Shown here: positions 1 to 5,418 of the stretch, piece after piece
How the letters are laid out: the number at the start of each line of letters is the position of its first letter
Position numbering within the stretch: the first letter of the stretch is position 1
Source: Nitrosomonas sp.
GTDB lineage: Bacteria; Pseudomonadota; Gammaproteobacteria; Burkholderiales; Nitrosomonadaceae
DNA: 8,829 nucleotides
Assembly (NCBI GenBank): GCA_029881855.1
Contig: JAOULU010000052.1
Span: 1 to 8,829, forward strand
Direction of reading: 5' to 3'
Made by a program: the position numbers and the translations under genes
The notes under the pieces: model-generated
The model's database searches: none
What the model was told of the DNA's origin: nothing
Seen by the model: the letters and a program-made list of their open reading frames with translations, nothing else

Positions 1-311
1 TTTGATTTTAAAGGAGCCACTGAATAGAACAAATCCATCAACATGGACTTACCGCGCCCCACGCCACCATAAAGATAAATGCTTTTGGGAAACTTTTTGT
101 CTTTGTTTGTGTGTTTGAAGAGACGGGAAAGCCAGCTGTTTTTTTTGGGGGTAGCATTGTTCCTGATTTTTATTTCAGGATACTGTGTTAATTCACAATA
201 TAAGCGTTCCAATTCAATAATTGCGCTTGCCTGATCAGGGTCAGGTTTTAATTCGCCCTCTTGCATGAGCATCTGATATTCTGATTGTGGACTTTTATTA
301 TGAGTCATCAT
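1..311 (-). CDS. zapE: Cell division protein ZapE (AFG1-like ATPase), N-terminal part
   Basis: This is the first 103 codons of a gene that runs off the left edge. ZapE is a cytoplasmic P-loop ATPase that in E. coli associates with FtsZ and the divisome. The translation starts MMTHNKSPQSEYQ, has the acidic stretch LKPDPDQ near residues 21-27 that resembles the E. coli N-terminus as I remember it, then a basic segment, then a clear Walker A motif GGVGRGKS at residues 82-89 followed by LMDLFYS. Sensor, Walker B and the rest of the ATPase domain lie outside the window. Two adjacent ATGs (311 and 308) could both serve as start, and neither has a good Shine-Dalgarno sequence. The gene follows pgl after 59 bases with no visible terminator or clear promoter, so it may be read from the upstream operon. 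Identity is firm; the start is uncertain by one codon. Confidence 0.9.
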   Translation of the reverse strand, partial: MMTHNKSPQSEYQMLMQEGELKPDPDQASAIIELERLYCELTQYPEIKIRNNATPKKNSWLSRLFKHTNKDKKFPKSIYLYGGVGRGKSMLMDLFYSVAPLKS

Positions 312-370
312 AGGTTGGATCGTTAAAATACAATTAGAAGCTGGGCAATGAGTGTGACTTGATTAATAAG

Positions 371-1072
371 TTACAGGCTATCCGTTTCAAAGATTGTTAT
401 GGGTATTTGACGCTGTCGTAGCAACCAAATAAGCGGGATTTGCGGGTCAGGGTATTTGTTTAAACGATCCAGTAATTGCCGTTTGGTTTTGCCGATTACT
501 ACCAGTGTAATATGCTGACTATTGGCCAGAGCGGTTAATGAGAGGCTTATGCGTGGTGAGGGTGCTGTGGGCTGGTCTACGGCAATACAGTGTTGCGTCG
601 TTGCTTGATCAGCGGGTGTCATGCCGGGAAATAGCGACGCAATATGACCATCTTCGCCCAAGCCCAATATAGTAAGGGTGAAGGGTTGCGGTATGTTATC
701 CAGACGTTGGTGAATTTCATGAACGGCTTCAAAAGGCGTTGTATGGTGGGTTTTGAGTCCAGAAAAATTCGCGCTCTCAGGTAGGTGACTCAACAAATGG
801 TTTGTCACCAGGTTTTGGTTGGATTCATTGCTGTTGGTATCAACCCAACGCTCATCACTCAGGGTGATGGTAACTCTTTCCCAGGGTAGTACGCAATTTG
901 CGAGTGCGGGCAGGAAGTAGCGGGGTGTATTGCCACCAGGAACAACCAAAGTAGCTTTTTGATTTTTGCTTAAGGCGTCCTGTAAAGTGGCTTCTGCAAA
1001 GTCAGCAAATTCTTTAGCAAGCTGATCAATATTCGCAGAGTAATTTCTTTGTATTAATTCACTAACGGACAT
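371..1072 (-). CDS. pgl: 6-phosphogluconolactonase (DevB/NagB-like fold)
   Basis: It hydrolyses 6-phosphoglucono-1,5-lactone to 6-phosphogluconate in the oxidative pentose phosphate or Entner-Doudoroff pathway, in the cytoplasm. The 233-residue length is normal for the bacterial Pgl/DevB family. Family blocks appear in order: the phosphate-binding PGGNTP (45-50), SDERWVD (72-78), SNESNQNLV (81-89), the signature GLGEDGHIASLFPG (137-150), PRISLSLTAL (173-182) and the GK of VVIGKTKR (191-198). The first block reads GGNTP where GGSTP is more common, a minor variation. The ATG at 1072 lies inside the 3' end of the HAD gene, a 19-base overlap that suggests translational coupling; no strong Shine-Dalgarno is seen. 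No zwf, edd or eda is in the window, so the usual metabolic partners are elsewhere. A role on a sugar lactone of the neighbouring pathway is conceivable but unsupported. Confidence 0.93.
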   Translation of the reverse strand: MSVSELIQRNYSANIDQLAKEFADFAEATLQDALSKNQKATLVVPGGNTPRYFLPALANCVLPWERVTITLSDERWVDTNSNESNQNLVTNHLLSHLPESANFSGLKTHHTTPFEAVHEIHQRLDNIPQPFTLTILGLGEDGHIASLFPGMTPADQATTQHCIAVDQPTAPSPRISLSLTALANSQHITLVVIGKTKRQLLDRLNKYPDPQIPLIWLLRQRQIPITIFETDSL

Positions 1073-1707
1073 AAATCGGAAACAACCTTTACATGGTCAG
1101 GAAAAGGGTTAGGATCGCCAGGGTAGACGCGGCCTAAGAAGGCAAGGCCGTTGACATGTGCGCTTTCATAGTCAACCAGCGCATCACCAATCATTAATGT
1201 TGACCCAGGATTAAGATGATGTGCAGATAAAATTTCTGCGACCAGCGTTTGTTTGGGTGTAGGAGAGCCACGGACTTCTTTGAAGTAAGGCGCTAAGCCA
1301 CGTTTTTCAACAATAACTTTGAGTTCTATTTCAGGTGTTCCTGAGGCAACAAATAATGGGATTCTTGTCGCTTGCTGGTGGATGAGTTCATTTGCACCAG
1401 GTACCGCATCGGCAGCAATAACGGCTTCCACGACCAATTCTGAAAAGCGTCGGTCCAGCTCTTTTTCTTCGTCTGGTGTTAGGGGAGGGTGTTCTAAGAA
1501 ATGTTGTTGATAATAATGAAATTTACGGTAACGTGACATGCCGCCATTTTGATTATGGTGCTGTACGACAGCGGCAACGACTGTATCACCATAGGGGCGA
1601 TAGAGATCGGCAAAGGCTTGTGTTTTGATTTTTCCTGATTCGGCAACGACGCCATCAAAGTCAAAAATGATTGCCTGAAAGTCTTTTATTTTTGTAGGGT
1701 TAGTCAT
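1054..1707 (-). CDS. HAD-superfamily phosphatase (phosphoglycolate phosphatase/beta-PGM-like)
   Basis: This is a predicted cytoplasmic phosphatase of the haloacid dehalogenase superfamily, 217 residues from the ATG at 1707. Motif I is DFDGV (nucleophile D16, acid/base D18), motif II the Ser of SGTPE (S122), motif III the Lys of PKQTL (K152) and motif IV GDALVD (D175, D179). The roughly 80-residue helical stretch between motifs I and II is a C1-type cap, as in phosphoglycolate phosphatases and beta-phosphoglucomutase and unlike the capless Kdo-8-phosphate phosphatase KdsC. A TTG at 1716 would add three residues, but ATG is preferred. It starts 30 bases after the epimerase stop and overlaps pgl by 19 bases. 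In context the likely job is dephosphorylating a sugar or ulosonate phosphate before CMP activation, filling the KdsC step. The substrate cannot be read from the sequence; a mutase role is possible but less likely for this position. Confidence 0.85.
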   Translation of the reverse strand: MTNPTKIKDFQAIIFDFDGVVAESGKIKTQAFADLYRPYGDTVVAAVVQHHNQNGGMSRYRKFHYYQQHFLEHPPLTPDEEKELDRRFSELVVEAVIAADAVPGANELIHQQATRIPLFVASGTPEIELKVIVEKRGLAPYFKEVRGSPTPKQTLVAEILSAHHLNPGSTLMIGDALVDYESAHVNGLAFLGRVYPGDPNPFPDHVKVVSDLCPLVN

Positions 1708-1737
1708 CTGATGCAACCATCAACTGCGGTTTTTAAG

Positions 1738-2682
1738 TTAAGCCTTGTTGTCTGATGTTGAAGGGGTTGCGCTATCATTCTCATCAGCATGTTCCAAGTT
1801 TTTATGGATATCTCTGAGACAATCAAGCAGTCCTTGTCCAAGGTCAACATGCTCGTTGAGCACCAATTTGCGGCCAATACGTGGTTGGAAGGCATAAGGC
1901 GTCATTTCGTAATGATGTACGACATTGGCTTCATCAAAATTGAGTTGTACTGACCACGGCATAATCTCTGAAATCATGGTCATGACATCTTTGATGCGTA
2001 ATCTTTCTTGCCCGGTCAGAATGAGATGCCGATTGGCGTATTCGGGTGCAAGGATTTGTACACTCATACGTGCAGCATCTTCCACATGAATATATTCACG
2101 CATGGCTTCACCACTGCCTTTGTAGGTAATGGAGTGTTGTTCAACCGCTTCATGCAACATACGATAGATGCCATTACGTTTGTCACTGCGTCTGCCATAT
2201 AGTGAGCCATATCGTAAGATGTTGTATTCTAGGCCATAGCGGTCATGATAGGTTTCAGTAAAGCGCTCGGAAGCCTGTTTACTGGCACGGTAAAAAGATC
2301 CGGATTCTGAATAAACATACACACTACTGGCAAAAACAAAGCGCTGCACATTGGCGAGACGTGCGGCTTCTAAGACATGTGTATTGCCTAAAACATTGAT
2401 TGTGGCGGTGGCAACCGGTTTATTGTGCGCTTCGTCAATATCCGCAATGGCCGCAAAATTGTAAATAATATCAGCACCTTTGGCGGCTGCTATGACTTGA
2501 TCAAGATCCATGATGTCGCCAACGATCATTTCTTGACCTTCTTTTATAAAGGGTGATGGGCTGCGATCAAATAATTTCACTCGATAGCCCACATTAGATA
2601 AGGCATCTGCAACATGGCTACCAAGAAAACCACTGGCCCCAAATACTAGAACCGTTTTGGTTGATATAGCGTTATCCGTCAG
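1738..2682 (-). CDS. NAD-dependent sugar epimerase/dehydratase (extended SDR), probable CTG start
   Basis: This is an extended short-chain dehydrogenase/reductase of 314 residues when started at CTG 2682. The N-terminus reads TKTVLVFGASGFLGSH, with the NAD-binding GxxGxxG at residues 15-21. The catalytic Ser lies in ASSVYVY (about 118-124) and the YxxxK is Y131-K135 in YRASK; RYGSLYGRR further on fits the substrate-domain start of nucleotide-sugar epimerases. The first ordinary start codon in frame (GTG at 2592) would delete the whole dinucleotide-binding loop, so it cannot be the real start. No ATG, GTG or TTG exists between it and the in-frame TAA at 2683-2685. CTG at 2682 has AGGA seven bases upstream. 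It lies three bases after the dehydrogenase stop. Likely role: C4 epimerisation, dehydration or a related redox step on a sugar of the pathway; substrate unknown. The C-terminal 25 residues are acidic and look disordered. Confidence 0.83.
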   Translation of the reverse strand: MTDNAISTKTVLVFGASGFLGSHVADALSNVGYRVKLFDRSPSPFIKEGQEMIVGDIMDLDQVIAAAKGADIIYNFAAIADIDEAHNKPVATATINVLGNTHVLEAARLANVQRFVFASSVYVYSESGSFYRASKQASERFTETYHDRYGLEYNILRYGSLYGRRSDKRNGIYRMLHEAVEQHSITYKGSGEAMREYIHVEDAARMSVQILAPEYANRHLILTGQERLRIKDVMTMISEIMPWSVQLNFDEANVVHHYEMTPYAFQPRIGRKLVLNEHVDLGQGLLDCLRDIHKNLEHADENDSATPSTSDNKA

Positions 2683-2685
2683 TTA

Positions 2686-3609
2686 TCAGTCCTGTTTGAT
2701 TAACCCTTGTAATAGATTTTCCGCTGCTTCGATTTCCATATTTTGACGTGCTTCTTTTGCTAAAGATCCGACATGTGACGATAAGACAATGTTGTCACAT
2801 TCAAGTAATGGCCCATGATATGGCTCTTGTTCAAAAGCATCCAGCGCAGCAGCACTGAGTTTGTTAGTATTTAATGCGTCTTTCAATGCTTGTTCGTCAA
2901 TCAGTCCACCGCGTGCGGCATTGATGACAATAGCGCCTGTTTTCATGTTTGTAAATGCCTGGGCGTCCAGTAGATGGTGTAGATCAGGGCCATAGGGTAT
3001 ATGTAGACTGATAATATCTGCTGTTGCTAATAATTGCTCCAGTGTCATTAATGTAACACCTGTTGGTGCTTGATCCACATAAGGGTCATGTGCGATGACG
3101 TTGGCTTCAAATGCGTGGCATAGGCTTGCAACACGTCGTCCAATATGCCCTAAGCCGATGATACCAACTGTTTGGGCGGCTAGTAAATGGCCTTGTGTGC
3201 GTGGCCATTCCCCTTTACGTACTGATCGGTCTGTTTGACAGACTTTTCTCAGTGCAGCCAACATAAGTCCCATAGTGAGTTCTGCAACAGCTTGTGCAGG
3301 GGCTTCTGGTGTATTTAAAACGGCGATACCTTGTTGTTTTGCAGCAACCAGATCTACACTATCCATGCCAGTGCCGCAACGGGAAATTACTTTTAAGCTT
3401 TTAGCGGATTGTAGAACGCGTTCAGTGAGGGGTTCAACACCCGCAATCATGCCGACAATTTCGTCGTCGAGGAGCACTATGGCTTCGTCCTCAGTCAATC
3501 GGCGTTTATGAGGGTTGCTGACAACTTGTATGCCTTTCTGGAGCAGGTGTTGAATATGAGGATTATTGTCGATATCAAATGAAGAGGTAGTGATAACAAG
3601 TTTTTTCAT
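2686..3609 (-). CDS. D-2-hydroxyacid dehydrogenase (short phosphoglycerate dehydrogenase-like)
   Basis: This is an NAD-dependent oxidoreductase of the D-2-hydroxyacid dehydrogenase family, 307 residues, interconverting a 2-hydroxy acid and a 2-keto acid in the cytoplasm. The Rossmann motif GLGHIG is at 152-157 and an Asp (D175, in AHDPYV) sits where NAD-preferring members have their acidic residue. The catalytic triad is visible: R233 in NAARGGLID, E262 in FEQEP and H279 in SSHVGS. CGTGMDSVD (78-86) is the usual substrate-side loop. There is no C-terminal ACT regulatory domain, so it resembles short SerA-like enzymes rather than feedback-controlled SerA. The start follows the aldolase stop by five bases, with no good Shine-Dalgarno, so coupled translation is likely. 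In an ulosonate cluster it could process a 2-keto or 2-hydroxy sugar acid or supply a keto acid for the aldolase; which one is not shown. Simple serine biosynthesis is the main alternative but fits the context poorly. Confidence 0.87.
   Translation of the reverse strand: MKKLVITTSSFDIDNNPHIQHLLQKGIQVVSNPHKRRLTEDEAIVLLDDEIVGMIAGVEPLTERVLQSAKSLKVISRCGTGMDSVDLVAAKQQGIAVLNTPEAPAQAVAELTMGLMLAALRKVCQTDRSVRKGEWPRTQGHLLAAQTVGIIGLGHIGRRVASLCHAFEANVIAHDPYVDQAPTGVTLMTLEQLLATADIISLHIPYGPDLHHLLDAQAFTNMKTGAIVINAARGGLIDEQALKDALNTNKLSAAALDAFEQEPYHGPLLECDNIVLSSHVGSLAKEARQNMEIEAAENLLQGLIKQD
2690..2693 (-). promoter_or_regulatory. Ribosome binding site supporting the CTG start of the epimerase
   Basis: AGGA on the minus strand lies seven bases before CTG at 2682 and within the last codons of the upstream dehydrogenase. 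It is the only recognisable Shine-Dalgarno sequence positioned for a start upstream of the Rossmann glycine loop. A weaker alternative is ACGGA before an ATA codon at 2667, which would give MSTKTVLVFG, but ATA initiation is very rare. Confidence 0.5.
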
Positions 3610-3614
3610 TATGT

Positions 3615-4376
3615 TTAGAGTGCTGAGCGAATGGTTTTAAGGTGATTGCGACAAATTGAATCAAGAATACGAATATCCAAGCCATAACCCAAAAAGTTAA
3701 ACCCAGCTTTAATACGTTGTTGCAGTGCTTCTGGGTCAGGCTCAATAACATGGATGCCACCGGGTTTATTGGCGCGTTGTCCGGCTTCTAATACTTTTGC
3801 AATGGCGGCTTGAACGTCTGGGTGATCCAGTTCGCCAGGGCGGCCCATGGAGCCAGATAAGTCATAAGGGCCAATGATATAAGCATCAATACCAGGGACA
3901 GCCAAGATTGAGTCAATGGCATTGACGGCATCGACATGTTCAATCATGGCAACGATAACCGCATTGCTCTCTAACCATTGTTGATAGGCGGGGAAGCTGG
4001 CGCCATACCCCTGTGCGCGTGCGAGACCCACACCGCGTTGTCCGCGTGGCGGATAATAAACCCCATCAACAGCAGCCTTAGCATCCGCTGCAGATTTGAT
4101 CATTGGCACCATAACACCCGTTGCACCCGCATCCATAACACGTTTAATTTGGTCAGGATGATTTGATGTCAGGCGCACGATTGCAGGGCATTGTTTGCCA
4201 TCTAGCACTTGAATAATGGTTTGAATTTCATTAAGTTCGAGTACGCTGTGCTCCATGTCAAGAACAAGCCAGTCGAACCCGGCAGAAGCCATAATTTCAG
4301 CAATTGATGTATGACCCAGCGTAACCCATGAGCCGATGGTGAGTTCAGACTGAGCGAGCTTTGTTTTTAATTGCAT
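3615..4376 (-). CDS. HpcH/HpaI-family class II pyruvate aldolase
   Basis: This is a metal-dependent aldolase that reversibly joins or splits pyruvate and an aldehyde, giving a 4-hydroxy-2-oxo acid. The 253 residues from ATG 4376 match the usual length of HpaI, GarL and YfaU/RhmA. Key residues are all present: the base H43 in LDMEHSVL, pyruvate-binding R68 in IVRLTSN, metal ligands E146 (AMIEHVD) and D172 (IIGPYDLS), plus VMVPMI and YPPRGQRGVG. This ATG is chosen over an in-frame TTG at 4400 because AAGGGAG lies five bases before it. The family is best known from catabolism (homoprotocatechuate, galactarate, rhamnonate). Here it sits ten bases after a CMP-sugar synthetase gene and among SDR and HAD genes, with no catabolic transporter or regulator. 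I infer a biosynthetic role, making a 3-deoxy-2-ulosonic acid from pyruvate and a sugar aldehyde. The aldehyde cannot be deduced. Confidence 0.9.
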   Translation of the reverse strand: MQLKTKLAQSELTIGSWVTLGHTSIAEIMASAGFDWLVLDMEHSVLELNEIQTIIQVLDGKQCPAIVRLTSNHPDQIKRVMDAGATGVMVPMIKSAADAKAAVDGVYYPPRGQRGVGLARAQGYGASFPAYQQWLESNAVIVAMIEHVDAVNAIDSILAVPGIDAYIIGPYDLSGSMGRPGELDHPDVQAAIAKVLEAGQRANKPGGIHVIEPDPEALQQRIKAGFNFLGYGLDIRILDSICRNHLKTIRSAL

Positions 4377-4381
4377 GAGTG

Positions 4382-4388
4382 CTCCCTT
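4382..4388 (-). promoter_or_regulatory. Strong ribosome binding site of the aldolase gene
   Basis: AAGGGAG on the minus strand overlaps the TAA stop of the cytidylyltransferase gene and lies five bases before ATG 4376. It settles the aldolase start in favour of MQLKTK rather than the longer TTG form. It is the best Shine-Dalgarno sequence in the left operon, which may mean the aldolase is made at a high level relative to its neighbours. Confidence 0.75.
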
Positions 4389-5136
4389 AATATGAGGCAA
4401 GAAGAGGGTCTGTTTCCATCAGTTTTGCAACACGTGCTAAATCTTCTTTGGTATCAACAGCCTGAGTATTGAATGTTGTATTCACCATTTTAACGCCCAG
4501 GCCGTGCTCTAATAGGCGGAGCATATCAACGGATTCTAGTTCTTCCAATGGTGTTGGTGCCAGGTTTGTGTATTGAAACAGCGCGGCACGTCTAAACGGA
4601 ATAATGCACACTTGTTTGTAGGCGGTGGTGTGTGCAAAGCCTGTCTTGGCAATAGTAGGTATGGGCTGGCGTGACATAAAGATGGCATTGTTGTTTTGAT
4701 CCATCACGACCTTAATGGTATTGACATCATAATAGTCCGCTTCATGATCAATTTTACGTACCAGATTTACACAATTTAGTTTTGGGTCATCTCTAAAAGG
4801 CGCAACCGCGCTATCAATCATATCCGGGTGTGTCATGGGCTCGTCACCTTGTACCATGACAATCAGATCTGCTTCTAAATGAGTGATAGCTTCGGCAACA
4901 CGATCACTGGCGCGTTCATGGGTGTCGGCAGTCATGATAACGGATGCGCCAAAACCTTCTGCAACCTGGCGTATTTCTTCGTCGCAGGTTGCAATATAGG
5001 TGGCGTCCAGTGATTTGCTCATGGCGACACGTTTGTAGATATGTTCAATCATGGGGCGGCCTAGTAAATTTGCGATGGGTTTACCAGGGAAGCGAGATGA
5101 ACCCATGCGTGCGGGTATGACTGCGATTGTTTTCAT
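4387..5136 (-). CDS. KdsB-like cytidylyltransferase (CMP-ulosonic acid synthetase)
   Basis: It activates a 2-keto-3-deoxy sugar acid with CTP to the CMP-sugar, releasing pyrophosphate, in the cytoplasm. The 249-residue length matches 3-deoxy-manno-octulosonate cytidylyltransferase (KdsB). Nucleotide-binding features are conserved: VIPARMGSSRFPGKP (6-20, including R10, R15 and K19), VQGDEP (95-100, with metal-binding D98) and AVDTKEDL (226-233, D228). Several blocks differ from KdsB as I remember the E. coli protein: THERASDR (72-79) where KdsB has HQSGTER, YKQVCIIPF (173-181) where KdsB has HLGIYGY, and VDMLRLL (203-209) where KdsB has LEQLRVL. These lie on the sugar side of the site, so the substrate is probably not ordinary Kdo. 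It is the first gene of the minus-strand operon, with no clear Shine-Dalgarno. A second, true kdsB elsewhere in the genome is expected but cannot be seen. Confidence 0.88.
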   Translation of the reverse strand: MKTIAVIPARMGSSRFPGKPIANLLGRPMIEHIYKRVAMSKSLDATYIATCDEEIRQVAEGFGASVIMTADTHERASDRVAEAITHLEADLIVMVQGDEPMTHPDMIDSAVAPFRDDPKLNCVNLVRKIDHEADYYDVNTIKVVMDQNNNAIFMSRQPIPTIAKTGFAHTTAYKQVCIIPFRRAALFQYTNLAPTPLEELESVDMLRLLEHGLGVKMVNTTFNTQAVDTKEDLARVAKLMETDPLLASY

Positions 5137-5175
5137 GTGTAATGAGTAATATGAGTGTTTTTGAAACCAGAAGAC

Positions 5176-5198
5176 GTTATTTTTGAGCTAAAAATAAC
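5176..5198. repeat. AT-rich inverted repeat, 9-base arms
   Basis: GTTATTTTT (5176-5184) is followed after five bases by its exact reverse complement AAAAATAAC (5190-5198). It lies 40-60 bases before the cytidylyltransferase start, within the predicted leader. It is too AT-rich for a normal intrinsic terminator and is more likely an operator or a weak leader hairpin. Confidence 0.6.
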
Positions 5199-5215
5199 TT
5201 TATCTTACCTTAAAC

Positions 5216-5246
5216 ATTTTAGTTAAGAGTTGTATTGCAATAACAA
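5216..5246 (-). promoter_or_regulatory. Candidate sigma-70 promoter for the minus-strand operon
   Basis: On the minus strand TTGTTA (5246-5241) and TAAAAT (5221-5216) resemble -35 and -10 boxes, matching consensus at four and five of six positions. The 19-base spacer is longer than ideal. Transcription would start near 5209 and give a leader of about 70 bases containing the palindrome at 5176-5198. This is a by-eye match in AT-rich sequence and could be chance. Confidence 0.3.
5233..5242. repeat. Perfect 10-base palindrome TATTGCAATA
   Basis: TATTGCAATA reads the same on both strands and lies between the candidate -35 and -10 boxes of the minus-strand promoter. It is short and AT-rich, so chance is possible; its position is what one would expect of a repressor site. 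Confidence 0.35.
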
Positions 5247-5257
5247 TAATAGCTTTT

Positions 5258-5275
5258 TGTGTATTTAGATACACA
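5258..5275. repeat. Operator-like palindrome TGTGTAT-N4-ATACACA
   Basis: Two perfect 7-base arms, TGTGTAT (5258-5264) and ATACACA (5269-5275), flank four bases, the classic size of a dimeric regulator site. Its right arm also forms part of the longer inverted repeat ending at 5315, so it can pair with either partner in RNA. No regulator gene is in the window to assign it to. Confidence 0.5.
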
Positions 5276-5315
5276 GGTAAGACTGACTGCTGGTAAACGA
5301 ATGGCTACCTGTGTA
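5270..5315. repeat. Inverted repeat with perfect 10-base arms
   Basis: TACACAGGTA (5270-5279) and TACCTGTGTA (5306-5315) are exact reverse complements separated by 26 bases. The left arm shares TACACA with the palindrome at 5258-5275, so the region has three copies of a TGTGTA half-site in alternating orientation. It lies 104 bases before the first plus-strand gene. Confidence 0.55.
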
Positions 5316-5418
5316 GAATTGCCGCGCACGTTCTCTAGTCTAATTAGCAATTTGTCCGCCTTGGAAAAGATTAAAAAATGTCTCCAATCTATAGTGCAAT
5401 TATAACCATATCACAGGT

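Larger units (their letters stand above)
5137..5418. promoter_or_regulatory. Divergent intergenic regulatory region
   Basis: These 282 bases separate the minus-strand biosynthetic operon from the plus-strand transferase operon and contain no convincing gene. They are more AT-rich than the flanking genes and hold several perfect palindromes (listed separately) and one plausible promoter on the minus strand. For the plus strand only isolated -10-like hexamers are visible, TATAGT at 5390-5395 and TATAAC at 5401-5406, without a matching -35, so I do not call that promoter. Divergent transcription from one short region suggests joint control of sugar synthesis and transfer. No GC-rich hairpin with a T-run is present. 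Confidence 0.6.

Noticed and set aside
1319..1510. Open frame on the plus strand opposite the HAD gene
   Set aside because: It is low-complexity Ser/Ala-rich sequence antisense to a gene with clear catalytic motifs; there is no ribosome site and no family resemblance. The same applies to the other short frames opposite or inside genes at 1704-1895, 2008-2202, 3275-3511, 3575-3760, 3978-4166, 6156-6443, 7373-7615, 7998-8219 and 8532-8720.
2686..3609. serA, the serine-pathway phosphoglycerate dehydrogenase
   Set aside because: It has no ACT domain and no serine-pathway neighbours; the cassette context points to another 2-hydroxy or 2-keto acid.
4377..4400. Longer aldolase starting at TTG 4400
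   Set aside because: It would overlap the end of the cytidylyltransferase gene, while the ATG at 4376 has AAGGGAG at ideal spacing and gives the N-terminus usual for the family.
4387..5136. Housekeeping kdsB for lipopolysaccharide Kdo
   Set aside because: The sugar-side blocks differ from KdsB, and no kdsA, kdsC or waaA is nearby, so I did not assign the symbol kdsB.
5285..5316. JUMPstart/ops (RfaH) element before the plus-strand glycan genes
   Set aside because: Only a short GCTGGTA stretch resembles the element; the core GGCGGTAG is absent.
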